Positions 1 through 8,472 of a stretch of DNA of 20,640 nt are shown in pieces; position 1 is the stretch's first letter; every line of letters starts with the position of its first letter. The notes beneath the pieces are model-generated. The model was not told where the DNA came from. It ran no database searches and saw only the letters and a program-made list of their open reading frames with translations. The position numbers were made by a program, and so were the translations under genes. This DNA comes from Elysia marginata (taxonomy: Eukaryota; Mollusca; Gastropoda; Plakobranchidae). Location: contig BMAT01005353.1 of assembly GCA_019649035.1 (NCBI GenBank), positions 1 through 20,640 of the forward strand, written 5' to 3'.

Positions 1-236
1 GGCCGACATATGCGGCCGCCACGAGAAGCATAGCGGCCGCGCGCCCCACCGCCGTCCTGTAGTATTCTTGTCGTTAAGAGGCCTGACGCGCCCCTCGGCG
101 CGCGCACTCAAAAGCCGGTTAGGTGCAAGGCCCGCGCGAAAGCTTTTGCCTCCAACGGCGTGTGTGTTGCCCACACGGCATACCTCTTGGAGAGGAGCGT
201 AAAAAGCTGGAGCGCCGCGCTTAGAAGGAGAAGCCG
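1..236. other. GC-rich region left of the methyltransferase gene
   Basis: No supported gene. The first 50 bases contain two NotI-type octamers (GCGGCCGC). Short open frames here begin at GTG and overlap the methyltransferase gene on the other strand, so they look like shadows. No tract of seven A's (T's on the minus strand) follows the methyltransferase stop; the longest run is five, near position 200. The window edge prevents a fuller reading. Confidence 0.4.
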
Positions 237-1640
237 CTATTGCGGCCCGTCCGCGCATGGAGCCCCACCAGCCGTGTCTACTTCTTTTTTGGCCCAGCGC
301 TTCATGACATCATCGTCAACAACCAGACAAGAACTAGAGACCTGCAGTACGGGGTTGCGCTTGAGCCACGCAGCTTGCACTTTGCGGGCGATAGGGAGGA
401 GAAAGGCGCGCAGGCTACTCATTTTACCACGGTAAGCTTCGTAAAAAGCTATTGCTTCCGAAAGAAAGGCGACTTGCTGGCAGGCATGGAGCTGTTGCGC
501 CGCAGTAAAGAGCGACGAGACGGTGGCTTCGGCCTCAGGGGCCTCAAGAGAAACCAACACCCGCGAGAAATCGAACGTTTCTACGGCGGCGAGGAGGTGC
601 TCTTTAAAGTCGGAAGAGAGACCTCGGAACCCAAAGCCAATAATGTACACTTCTGAGTTTGCCGGTCGGGAAGTGACTGGCTTGGTCACGTAGAAGCTGT
701 CGAAAGCCGACGCGCACACCGCCATCAGCGAGAGGCTTGAAGGGTGCACGAAAGTGTACGTCTTTACGACCATCACGCCCCCTACTCGTAAAGACATCAG
801 CCCTACTACGGTCTGGCCAAGATGGATGCGAGCGGTTAGCTCTTCCTGGCGGACATAGTCGTTAGAGACTTCGATGCCGGCGTCAGAAGTGTACAAGTCT
901 ACTTCGCCAAGGCGGGCATGAGCTCCGGCGACAAGGGCCCGAATGTTCGCAGTGTTAGTGACATCGCCGCGCATTTCTGGGGACATTAGCCAGCGGTCGG
1001 GGTTCTGAGCGTATAGCCCGTAATGATCTCCGAGGATATCACTTGACGCTCCATCAAGGATTCGGTCCGTAGACAAGGAGCCATCTTTTGAGCTAGGGTA
1101 AAGCGACGAGCCTACCCATTCAAAACGGGTTTCGGGGTGCCACACGCATAAGTAATGGTTCAGCGCACAGATAAAAGCGCCAGGGAGCTCTGCATTGCAA
1201 AAAGCCCGCAGAGCGTAGGTATGGCCAAGGCCGACGTCTGCGGGGGTTCTGGCGGCAGTAACGAGCCCCATTTCTGAAGTGATTTCGTACATTTTGAGCC
1301 AAGCGTTTGTTACTGCTTGGCCTCCATAGTGGCGGCGGATCGTACTTTTCAACCCCGCGTACAGGTCGACAGCTCGGAGAGCTTCAGCAAGCCCTTTGTC
1401 ATGCGCGTAAGGGTCTAGGCGGCCCTTGGCCGCGGCGAGGGTTTTTTCAATTTTGGCCCATTTGGCGCTCTGGGCAGTGCTAGGCGAAAACTCTTGCCGA
1501 CGCTCCGAGAGGTCGATGGCCGGGGGCGAAATCAAGAAAGAAGCAAACCCTTGCAGGATGAGTTTATTATTAGCTCCGATCTTGTGGCCGCAAGAGGCTT
1601 GACCTTTTTTTTTCTCGCGTCTCGCCGGTTTGGCTGCCAT
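237..1640 (-). CDS. FtsJ-like (RrmJ-fold) mRNA cap 2'-O-methyltransferase
   Basis: Predicted S-adenosylmethionine-dependent 2'-O-methyltransferase, probably acting on viral mRNA caps in the cytoplasm. From the ATG at 1640 the protein has 467 residues. Seen: a SAM-binding loop of the form NAELPGAF near residues 149-156, a GDVT segment near 225, and the RrmJ-type catalytic residues in order: D253 (in DLYTSDAG), K293 (in GGVMVVKTYTF) and E330 (in RPANSEVYIIGFGFRG). Spacing and length resemble the FtsJ-like protein of asfarviruses (EP424R family, about 424 residues) and related giant-virus enzymes. The N-terminus is basic (REKKKG). The frame stays open to a TTG at 1655, but ATG 1640 is preferred. 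It is transcribed divergently from the 1975 gene across a 334-bp gap. The family call is firm; cap specificity is inferred. Confidence 0.85.
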   Translation of the reverse strand: MAAKPARREKKKGQASCGHKIGANNKLILQGFASFLISPPAIDLSERRQEFSPSTAQSAKWAKIEKTLAAAKGRLDPYAHDKGLAEALRAVDLYAGLKSTIRRHYGGQAVTNAWLKMYEITSEMGLVTAARTPADVGLGHTYALRAFCNAELPGAFICALNHYLCVWHPETRFEWVGSSLYPSSKDGSLSTDRILDGASSDILGDHYGLYAQNPDRWLMSPEMRGDVTNTANIRALVAGAHARLGEVDLYTSDAGIEVSNDYVRQEELTARIHLGQTVVGLMSLRVGGVMVVKTYTFVHPSSLSLMAVCASAFDSFYVTKPVTSRPANSEVYIIGFGFRGLSSDFKEHLLAAVETFDFSRVLVSLEAPEAEATVSSLFTAAQQLHACQQVAFLSEAIAFYEAYRGKMSSLRAFLLPIARKVQAAWLKRNPVLQVSSSCLVVDDDVMKRWAKKEVDTAGGAPCADGPQ

Positions 1641-1974
1641 GCCGAGCGCTTCCAACGCTTTGCGCGCGTGTATATGTATTCTTTATGTGTGGCCTTCTTC
1701 TTCAAATATGAAAGCACTACGGCGCGCGCAGCTGTTGGCATCCTCTCCGACCCTCTACTTCTCGCTGCGGTGGGCGCGTCTCTGTAGTTGCTCGACAGAA
1801 CAAAGCAGGACTGGATGCGTTACTGGGCCGTCGCGCTGCCCGTATGAAGGGAAGTAGAAAACGAGTAGCGGAGGGCCCTCTCTGAATAGCAATGAGGTGG
1901 ACCGTCAAGCGCTACTGCGAGTTAAAGCCTAAGCTTGGAATACACGAAGAGCGAGCCGCCTTAGCGACAACAAC
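1641..1974. promoter_or_regulatory. divergent intergenic region between methyltransferase and 1975 gene
   Basis: This 334-bp gap separates two divergently transcribed genes and should hold both promoters. An AT-rich patch at 1668-1700 reads on the minus strand as an ATA-rich segment (cataaagaatacatatacac) about 35 bases before the methyltransferase ATG and is the best promoter candidate on that side. On the plus side the ATG at 1975 is preceded by an ACAACAAC leader. Small open frames here start at non-ATG codons and resemble nothing. Confidence 0.35.
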
Positions 1975-2826
1975 ATGGCAAGCGCCGCCGACGATGCTGT
2001 GCTTTCCAAAGACCTCAACGCGGTCGACACTCTGACAGGAAGAAGAACCGCCGCTGAAGGCATGCGGCGGCAAAACGGCGAAGCCGAATGCACCAAGGCC
2101 GAAGAAGCGGCGCATTTCCAGAAAAAAGCCGACGAGGCTTGCGCGGCCGAAGTCAGACCGACAGGGGGGGCGCCCGTGGAAAACCGAGACGTACTGCAAG
2201 CCTTTTCCTTTTTAATCGGGCTCCCGGTCCCCCGCATCCTTTTTGGTCAGATGGTGGAAGCCACGACCGCGACCGCTGCGCGGAAAAAAGCGTGGCGGAG
2301 TTTGCTCCAAAAGGCGGCGGGGACCTCAGAAACCGGCTGCATCCAGGTTGACTTTTTCGACCGAGTGGCTAGCAAAAAAAACACGGCGTTCTTGGTTCTC
2401 GAAGAGTGTGGAGAGAGCCATGATTTGGGAGCACAGCTAGACAAGCTTTTGCTACGAATGCCCCCAAGGGGCCCAAACGAAATCCGTAAGCATCTCTCGG
2501 CGCTCATATACTTGGGCCGAATGGTATATACCCAGGTGATGTCCAAGCTAAGGCCGACGCTTGAAGAAATTAGAAAGAAACTCCCGGCGCAAAGCGGCGG
2601 CAAACCCTTCGACCTGCACTTCCTCGGGGTCGATCCAACGAACACCACTTTATTTATAGATCTCCCGAAGGCTCGCCGCGTCGGAATCTATGTGCGGCTC
2701 GCAGAAGAAACTTCGACGGCACCCGCTGAGGGCTCTGTCGACACGGTTTTTAGTAGTAGTAGTGCCCCCCCGGAGTGTGATGGAACTAAGAAGAACAGCG
2801 CTGCTGCTTCCGAAGCGCGCCCATAG
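1975..2826 (+). CDS. orphan protein, 283 residues
   Basis: I do not recognise this protein. It starts at an ATG in a favourable context (aacATGG). The N-terminal 75 residues are charged and Ala/Glu/Lys-rich, probably disordered or helical. Residues about 75-240 look globular, with alternating hydrophobic segments (FSFLIGLPVPRILFG, NTAFLVLEECG, FDLHFLGVDP, TTLFIDLP) around a helical stretch. The tail is Ser/Thr/Glu-rich and includes SSSS encoded by a TAG/AGT triplet run at 2749-2763. There is no signal peptide, TM segment or cysteine cluster. Codon use resembles the neighbouring core genes, which supports real coding. A short DNA-binding or virion protein is possible, but nothing in the sequence shows it. 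Confidence 0.7.
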   Translation: MASAADDAVLSKDLNAVDTLTGRRTAAEGMRRQNGEAECTKAEEAAHFQKKADEACAAEVRPTGGAPVENRDVLQAFSFLIGLPVPRILFGQMVEATTATAARKKAWRSLLQKAAGTSETGCIQVDFFDRVASKKNTAFLVLEECGESHDLGAQLDKLLLRMPPRGPNEIRKHLSALIYLGRMVYTQVMSKLRPTLEEIRKKLPAQSGGKPFDLHFLGVDPTNTTLFIDLPKARRVGIYVRLAEETSTAPAEGSVDTVFSSSSAPPECDGTKKNSAAASEARP

Positions 2827-3267
2827 CGGCACAGTGCGACTTTTGGCGAAACCCTCTCTTATTTAGTTTTCTCATCAAGGGGTTTGTGGGCGGCGCAGCC
2901 GACAGAAACTCTTAGAGTCGACGAGCCCGGACTGCCGGCCTTTCCCCGGAATAAGGCGTGAGAAAGAGCATGAGGAGCGCGGCTCAAAACCCCCGAAGCC
3001 CAGCTGTCATTGTCTCTGTCGAACTTCCAGATCCCAGCCTGCGCCGTAGTAGTAGTCCGTCCGCCTTTTTTCCAACAAGCTTTCCTGTTGTCATAGGGTT
3101 GAACACGAAGATCTTCCAGGCGGCCCACGCCTTAGTAAGAATGTGCGAGGGGCCGCTCACCCCCCGACGCCAAGTCTCTGAAAATAGAACCGAAGCCGTT
3201 GTTGTTGAGAAAGTGGAGCTTCAACACGGGAAAAAGAGGTCGTGTTCTTCTCGCACAAGCGGGGTGT
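2827..3267. other. 441-bp intergenic region
   Basis: This lies between two genes that converge on it. Open frames here (minus 2859-3128; plus from 2958) lack ATG starts that make sense and carry no recognisable features. A TAG/AGT triplet run (gtagtagtagt) sits at about 3046-3056, echoing the one at 2749-2763. An A5 run at about 3231-3235 (T5 on the minus strand) could mark the 3' end of the small membrane-protein gene, but it is weak. Confidence 0.35.
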
Positions 3268-3543
3268 TTAATCGCGACGTTTCATCATCTTGCGGACGAG
3301 AAGATAACCGCCAAAGCAGATGCCACCGAGGGAGAGGACGAAGAACAGCCAGCCCGCAGTTTTTGCACCGGAAGCAGGCTTCGCGGTAGAGATGACAATA
3401 ATCGCGATAATAATAAAAACAACCGAGACCGCGATGAGGAAACCGCCAAAGAGCGGCTTCCCGACCGTCTGTATTGCCATCAAAGAGGCCTCGGCTTCGG
3501 GAGGCGCGGCCATAGAAAGAGCTTCGCCAGCGTTTGCCATCAT
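3268..3543 (-). CDS. small two-transmembrane protein, 91 residues
   Basis: From tandem ATGs at 3543 and 3540 this encodes a 91-residue protein with two clear hydrophobic segments, about residues 31-52 (LFGGFLIAVSVVFIIIAIIV) and 62-83, joined by a short Ser/Ala/Lys/Gly loop. It ends in a basic tail (KMMKRRD). This fits a hairpin membrane protein with both ends on the same side. Small two-TM proteins are common in the inner membrane of nucleocytoplasmic viruses, so a virion membrane role is plausible but not shown. The frame extends upstream to a TTG at 3591; the ATG pair is preferred. A TATAG-like motif lies about 32 bases upstream on the same strand. The overlapping plus-strand frames are compositionally odd and are treated as shadows. 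Confidence 0.65.
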   Translation of the reverse strand: MMANAGEALSMAAPPEAEASLMAIQTVGKPLFGGFLIAVSVVFIIIAIIVISTAKPASGAKTAGWLFFVLSLGGICFGGYLLVRKMMKRRD

Positions 3544-3574
3544 ATGTTTGGAACACGGGGCCCGCGTCGACAAA

Positions 3575-3581
3575 CTATAAC
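3575..3581 (-). promoter_or_regulatory. TATA-like motif upstream of two-TM gene
   Basis: On the minus strand this reads gttatag, in a locally AT-rich stretch about 32 bases before the ATG at 3543. Several genes here have a similar TATAA-type motif shortly upstream. Late promoters of asfarviruses and relatives contain a TATA element at the start site, so this is a candidate only. Confidence 0.25.
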
Positions 3582-3725
3582 AAAGCCACAAAACTTAACA
3601 GAAACACCGGTACTCAGGCGCCAGCGAGCTTCGGACCGTGTGCAAATATGATTCGCGGCTTTGCGCAGAAAAGGGTTTCCATTTTCTGATCAGTCCGCCG
3701 TCTGCAGCAACAACTGTTCCAAACC

Positions 3726-6700
3726 ATGGCCGCTTGCAGTCACCATGCCCGCGGCTTCCCTTTCTTAAAAAAAGGCCCCGGCCGCGCTGCGGCTGACGTC
3801 CTTGAAGCCAACTACCGCTTCGACGAACTGGAAACCCGCCCAGTCATCCGAGACGAGTATCATCGCGTCTACCGCGTTTTTCCCGATTGGAAAGACTTTT
3901 GGGCGTGGCGCGACACCATCGCGCCCCGCGAGCAGTGCTTCGACGAAGTCATATTCGGCAACGCACCCCAGCGCTTGAAGTTCGATATCGACGCCCCCGG
4001 ATATAAGATCGATGCGCTCTCCTTCTCAGACGTAGAAGCTTTCACAGGAAAAATCGGCGGGCGGGCCGCCCCCTCCGCAACCCACCATCATTACGAGCAC
4101 GACGACGACATCAGCGCGTTGCTCGCCGATTTCTTCGATACTGAAGAAGCCCCAGCAGCCAAAGACGAGCTACAGCCCAACGCTGGACGTTCGGCCGACA
4201 ACAGACAGGCAAAAGTTGATGGCATCATTGACGGCCTGATTGAGGTCATCATGGACGAGCTTCAGAGCGCATGGTACGGCCTGGACAGCGTTGCAATCTC
4301 TCGCGACGACATCATCGTGATGGAATCCTCAGGCCCTTCGGGCGGCGACTGGAAGTTTTCTTTCCACTTGCTCGTAGCGCCTTACGCCGTCGCGAACAAC
4401 GAAGAAGCAAAAGGGTTCACAGCACGGGTTCTCGCCCAACTCCCCGCAGCTATCCACGGATTCGTCGACCCTCAAGTGAACAAGTCGTTACAAAACTTCC
4501 GTCTCCCCGGTTCTTCGAAGCCGAACACAGGCCGAGTGAAGCGGATTACCAGCCGATTTGGCACTGCCCAAGCTCCCCGCGAAGCGGCGATAGTCCGAGC
4601 GAGCCCGAGAGAAACATGCATCCTCACTCGGCTTTACACAGAAGAAAGCGCCGACAGAAAGATTCGCCTTCTTGACGGCGAAGCCACCTCACAGGCCTGG
4701 GCTCCCGAACTTTCAGGTAAAGACTTACAGGAGGTCCTCGATGTCGTCGAACGGTCTGGCGCCAGCCGTTTTCACACGTTCTGGCGCGCTCGGGGGGATC
4801 TCTTGCTCTTCCGCCGTGACGCGCCGAGCCACTGTACGCTTTGCGGCCGAACCCACGACAAAGACAACACACTCATGGTGGCCGTCGAAGCCGTTGAAAC
4901 CGACAGCGCCGCTGCCGCTGCTGTCTTCTGGCCAAACCCAGGAGCGGCCAAAGCACCTCACCGTGTCGTCGAGCACTGCCGCCGCGCAAACGGAACTACT
5001 GAAACGCAAGCCCGCATCCTCGGCTTTGTCGACATCGAACGCCGCGCGCCTTTTAACTTCGCGGATAGCGGCAGCAGTAGTTCTCGAGGCAAAGTTGAAA
5101 GCGTGCGGCGGACTGCCTCTGCCGTCAGTGCGCGCATTGCAGCGATCGAAGCAAACGCCGTCGATGTGCACCTTGCCAGCGCCTCAGCGCTTGAAGCTCT
5201 CCCAGAAAAGCAAAAGCACGTCTACGCCGAGCCCCGCATGCGTGCGTACGAGTCTGTCCCGACCCTCGTGATCAAAGGCCAGATGAAGCTCGGCAAAACG
5301 AAAGCCCTCCGCGCTTACCTCGACCACTACCACGCTGAAGAGCCTGGAGCCCTCCGCTGCCCAGTGGTACGGATGGTGACTTTCCGCCAGGCCTTCTCAA
5401 AAAGCATGCAACGTGAAGTCTTCAAAGATTTCGAGCTATATAGCGACTACAAAGGCGACCTTGACCACGTGCGTTTCCGGCGCCTCATCGTTCAGCTTGA
5501 ATCGCTCTGGCGCCTCCCGATGGGCGAAGCCCCCGAACCGATCGACGTGCTGATCCTTGACGAAGTCGAAAGCATTCTGGCCCAGTTCAACAGTGGTCTC
5601 CACCGGCGCTTTAATGCGACCTTTGCGATGTTCCAGTGGATGCTCGCCACGGCCCGCCAGGTTATCTGCATAGACGCAAACGTAGGAGACCGGACTCTGC
5701 ATGTCCTCCAAAAGATGCGGGCAGCACACCCTGTGCATTTCCACTGGAACCAGTATCAGCGCGCCGGCGACGACCTGTACTACTTCACAGCCGACCAGTC
5801 CATCTGGCTCGATCACCTCTTTGAAAGCTTACGCCGGGGCCAACGGATCGTCCTTCCGTCGAATTCGCTCACCGAAGCCTTGGCTTTTGAAGCCGCAATC
5901 CGTCAGCGTTTCCCTGAAAAAGCTGTCTGTCTGTACAGCAGCCGGCTCTCGCCCTCAGAAAAGGAAAGACACTTCGCCGACGTCCATACGCACTGGTCGG
6001 GCCTCGATGCGCTCATCTATACGCCAACAGTTAGCGCAGGAGTAAGTTATGAGCTCGAACGCTTCGACGCCCTTTTCGGCTACTTCACCAACATGTCCTG
6101 TGCCGTTGAGACTTGCCGCCAAATGCTGGCGCGGGTCCGCAGCATCGCGACAAAGAAGCATTATATTTGTCTTTTGGGGCGGAAGCACAGCCTCCCCACG
6201 GCGACCGACGATATCCGGCGCCTCGTCCACGACAAACGCACGAACCTGTACCGCCGCCTCGACGGAGAAGGGGCTCAATTCGCCTTCCAGTTCGAGTACG
6301 GGCCCAACGGAGACGTCCGCTTCCACGAGTCCTCATACTTTTACCTTTGGCTCGAGACGGTGCGGACTGAAAACCTTTCGAAAAATGATTTTGTGGCTCG
6401 CTTTATCGATCAAGTCGCCGACACAGGGGCCGCCGTTGCGTCCCTCGAAGCCCTCCCTGGGGCTGGAGAGCGCCTCTCTGCCGTCAAGACTAGCCATAGA
6501 AGTATAAAGATTGAGCTTGCCGAAGCTGAGTGCAGAGCCATCGCGGAAGCTCCCGACTTTGGGCCAGAAAAAATCGCCCTCATCGGGGAGGGCCTCTCGC
6601 GCCAACAGGATCTCTCTGCGGAGGAGCGCCTAGGCTTCAAAAAGTTTCGCCTTCGCGAGGTTTTCGCTTGGCACGACCGCCCCCTTGACTCCAGCTTCGT

Positions 6701-7457
6701 TGCAGCCTACCGAACCCCCGAAGCTCTCCGCGTCTACCGCAATCTTGTGCGGATCACTGCCGAACACTCGATCTTTGCTTCGCTACGGCTCATCCAAGAA
6801 CAGGAAGCGGCCACTTACCAAATGCTAATGAATGCTGCTTGTCTGGCGGCCGAAGGCCCGCCCGGCGCTGGAGCGCTTATGCGCGACCCCGCTTCGGCCT
6901 TCGAAAGTCAAGACCTCCACCTCCGCTACGTTTTCCAGTCGCACTTCTTAGCCGTCTGGCTGCTCTGTCTTGCAGGCTTTCGGTGCATCACCGACCGAGG
7001 CCAAATTCGCGAAGAAACTATGTACTGTCGCATGCGGGCAGGCGAAGCAAAGCTTTTGGCCCATCTCGAGCAGATCTCTTTCGAGTTTCAGGTCCGCCGT
7101 CCTAGCGTGCAAGCTTTCGTCGGCAGGCGCGAGACCCCTCTCCGCTATGTTATGAAAATTCTCAGCGTGGTCAATTCTGTTCTCCGAAAAATGTACGGCG
7201 TCGAAATCCGCCGCACGACCAAAAAAGCCGGCGGGAAAAGCTTCTACATCCGCTCTACGAACGTCGGCCGCCTCTTTGTCTTTATAGCCCCCAACGAGGG
7301 ACCCCCCCCCGTTGGAGTCCTCAAGCCCTACATCGTGTCCCATCTTGCGCCATTCGACGGCGATAACGATGCGCTGATGAACTTCCTGGATGACTGTTTT
7401 TACGACCACATTGCGACCGAAGACGAACTACCCGCCGATGGTTTAACGCCGGTGTAG
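3726..7457 (+). CDS. primase fused to UL9-type origin-binding helicase
   Basis: This 1243-residue protein combines an archaeo-eukaryotic primase with a superfamily 2 helicase, as in the asfarvirus F1055L family and related giant-virus 'herpesvirus origin-binding' helicases. Primase, seen: metal-binding D87-x-D89 (KFDIDA), H214 in a KFSFHLLV strand, and D248, R259 and K265 in a segment ending NFRLPGSSK. A zinc-binding module follows (C370, C373, H377, C418). Helicase, seen: Walker A GQMKLGKT (K524, T525), Walker B LDEVE (D612, E613), a TPTVSAGVSYE motif near 767-776 and an arginine-finger motif QMLARVR near 799-805. The roughly 440 C-terminal residues are unassigned. Likely role: priming and unwinding at viral replication origins. 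The start is in a strong Kozak context (ccATGG). A hairpin plus T7 follows the stop. Confidence 0.9.
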   Translation: MAACSHHARGFPFLKKGPGRAAADVLEANYRFDELETRPVIRDEYHRVYRVFPDWKDFWAWRDTIAPREQCFDEVIFGNAPQRLKFDIDAPGYKIDALSFSDVEAFTGKIGGRAAPSATHHHYEHDDDISALLADFFDTEEAPAAKDELQPNAGRSADNRQAKVDGIIDGLIEVIMDELQSAWYGLDSVAISRDDIIVMESSGPSGGDWKFSFHLLVAPYAVANNEEAKGFTARVLAQLPAAIHGFVDPQVNKSLQNFRLPGSSKPNTGRVKRITSRFGTAQAPREAAIVRASPRETCILTRLYTEESADRKIRLLDGEATSQAWAPELSGKDLQEVLDVVERSGASRFHTFWRARGDLLLFRRDAPSHCTLCGRTHDKDNTLMVAVEAVETDSAAAAAVFWPNPGAAKAPHRVVEHCRRANGTTETQARILGFVDIERRAPFNFADSGSSSSRGKVESVRRTASAVSARIAAIEANAVDVHLASASALEALPEKQKHVYAEPRMRAYESVPTLVIKGQMKLGKTKALRAYLDHYHAEEPGALRCPVVRMVTFRQAFSKSMQREVFKDFELYSDYKGDLDHVRFRRLIVQLESLWRLPMGEAPEPIDVLILDEVESILAQFNSGLHRRFNATFAMFQWMLATARQVICIDANVGDRTLHVLQKMRAAHPVHFHWNQYQRAGDDLYYFTADQSIWLDHLFESLRRGQRIVLPSNSLTEALAFEAAIRQRFPEKAVCLYSSRLSPSEKERHFADVHTHWSGLDALIYTPTVSAGVSYELERFDALFGYFTNMSCAVETCRQMLARVRSIATKKHYICLLGRKHSLPTATDDIRRLVHDKRTNLYRRLDGEGAQFAFQFEYGPNGDVRFHESSYFYLWLETVRTENLSKNDFVARFIDQVADTGAAVASLEALPGAGERLSAVKTSHRSIKIELAEAECRAIAEAPDFGPEKIALIGEGLSRQQDLSAEERLGFKKFRLREVFAWHDRPLDSSFVAAYRTPEALRVYRNLVRITAEHSIFASLRLIQEQEAATYQMLMNAACLAAEGPPGAGALMRDPASAFESQDLHLRYVFQSHFLAVWLLCLAGFRCITDRGQIREETMYCRMRAGEAKLLAHLEQISFEFQVRRPSVQAFVGRRETPLRYVMKILSVVNSVLRKMYGVEIRRTTKKAGGKSFYIRSTNVGRLFVFIAPNEGPPPVGVLKPYIVSHLAPFDGDNDALMNFLDDCFYDHIATEDELPADGLTPV

Positions 7458-7562
7458 TAGCCCGCGGCAGGAACTAGCGGGCGGAAATTTTAAAGTAAGT
7501 GAGTAGGTAGGCCCGCCGCTACTCTAGGTTTTCTACCCCGAGTGCGGGAGAGCCACACTAAA

Positions 7563-7607
7563 CCGCCGTTTGTTTTTTAACGACGGGCCGCATGTGTTGC
7601 TTTTTTT
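7563..7607 (+). terminator. hairpin followed by T7 tract
   Basis: An imperfect stem (7563-7570 CCGCCGTT with 7579-7586 AACGACGG, one mismatch) encloses an eight-base T-rich loop. It lies 105 bases after the primase-helicase stop. A run of seven T's follows at 7601-7607. T7-or-longer tracts mark transcript 3' ends in asfarviruses, and hairpins do so in mimiviruses. Either or both could act here; this is inferred from sequence only. Confidence 0.45.
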
Positions 7608-7820
7608 ATCTAGACGCTGGAGAGTTTAGAGTCTGTGAGTATAGACAGGGGTGGCGTCGGGCGGCGCACGCTTTCATACCGCATGACCGTCGACTTCGGA
7701 AAAGCGCGAAGCCGGCCAAACATAACGCATCTTACCGTTAAACATACCTTGCAGAGAGAAGACCCTCCGTTGAAGACAGAAAAAAGAAGGCGTGCGACTT
7801 TAGCGACACCAGCCTTAGTA

Positions 7821-7830
7821 TCTATAATCT
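7821..7830 (+). promoter_or_regulatory. TATAAT-like motif before the 7843 gene
   Basis: The sequence tctataatct lies 13-22 bases upstream of the ATG at 7843, in a short AT-rich window inside GC-rich DNA. The minus-strand gene at 18153 has a comparable motif at a similar distance. A late-type promoter is plausible but untested. Confidence 0.3.
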
Positions 7831-7842
7831 TATCACTTCCAG

Positions 7843-8472
7843 ATGGCCGCAACGAAGCAACGTCTAAGCGCAGCTTTCGTAACAGTGTCAGACGCTGTTG
7901 GGTTTGTCGGCGCTTTCCGCTCTGTGGCCCAAGCCCGAGACGCTCTCCGTCCCTACCGCGGGGTGCCTTTCGTCTACTATACGTGGAAACGGCGGCGCGA
8001 GACTATATCGGCTGCTGACGAAGATCTCGTTTGGGCCCTGCCGTACAAGGCGAACAACGCGATCGCTTACGCCTCTGACGTCAAAGCAGAGGCAGAAACG
8101 GTCCAGAAAGACCTTTCACGCTTAGGCCTCGTCCACAACGATGATGTGAAGTACTGGGAGGCCGTTGTGGGGGAGGTCCCTGCACCCGTGAAGCTCCGCT
8201 TAGATGCTGTTCTGCGGGCGCTGCACGCCTCTACGGCGGCCAAAAAAGATGTCTCCGAAAGTGTTTCAAACGCTGGAAACACGGCCTGTGCAAAAGGCGC
8301 AAGCCTTTTCGGGGGCGACACAGCCTCTGAAGGCGAAAAGAAAGACAGCGAAACCGTGTCCCGCTTTCTTGACTTTGTTGCCCATCATAACACTGAAGAG
8401 CCCGCACGCATAAACCTCCTTGAAGGCGTTGTTCCTGTGGCTCTGGCGCCTGCTGCGGCTGTATACGACTAG
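7843..8472 (+). CDS. orphan protein, 209 residues, with a possible beta-alpha-beta repeat
   Basis: I do not recognise a named family. The ATG is preceded by a TATAAT-like motif. Residues 20-50 follow a pattern of strand, short turn, Ala-rich helix and aromatic strand (GAFRSVAQARDALRP then VPFVYYTWK). A second, weaker version may occur around 72-110 (AIAYASDVKAEAETVQKD). The same pattern appears twice in the 17593-18153 protein, so the two may be distant paralogues built from one small domain. Residues 130-175 are Ser/Lys/Glu-rich and probably flexible, followed by a short helical end. No TM segment, signal or metal site is visible. Base composition matches the neighbours. Confidence 0.65.
   Translation: MAATKQRLSAAFVTVSDAVGFVGAFRSVAQARDALRPYRGVPFVYYTWKRRRETISAADEDLVWALPYKANNAIAYASDVKAEAETVQKDLSRLGLVHNDDVKYWEAVVGEVPAPVKLRLDAVLRALHASTAAKKDVSESVSNAGNTACAKGASLFGGDTASEGEKKDSETVSRFLDFVAHHNTEEPARINLLEGVVPVALAPAAAVYD

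Larger units (their letters stand above)
7458..7842. other. 385-bp intergenic region
   Basis: The first 150 bases hold the 3' flank of the primase-helicase gene, including a hairpin and T7 tract listed separately. The remaining 235 bases lead to the 7843 gene and become AT-rich close to its ATG. Frames here on either strand (minus 7610-7852; plus from 7635) overlap the next gene or begin at non-ATG codons and look spurious. Confidence 0.4.

Noticed and set aside
240..656. Plus-strand open frame of 138 codons
   Set aside because: It lies antisense inside the methyltransferase gene and has no recognisable content.
1605..1613. T9 tract on the plus strand
   Set aside because: It lies inside the methyltransferase gene, where it encodes lysines on the minus strand; no plus-strand gene ends before it.
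3199..3651. Plus-strand open frame of 150 codons
   Set aside because: It overlaps the two-TM gene in antisense; composition is Arg/Asp/Asn-rich with no structure, and it starts at a non-ATG codon.
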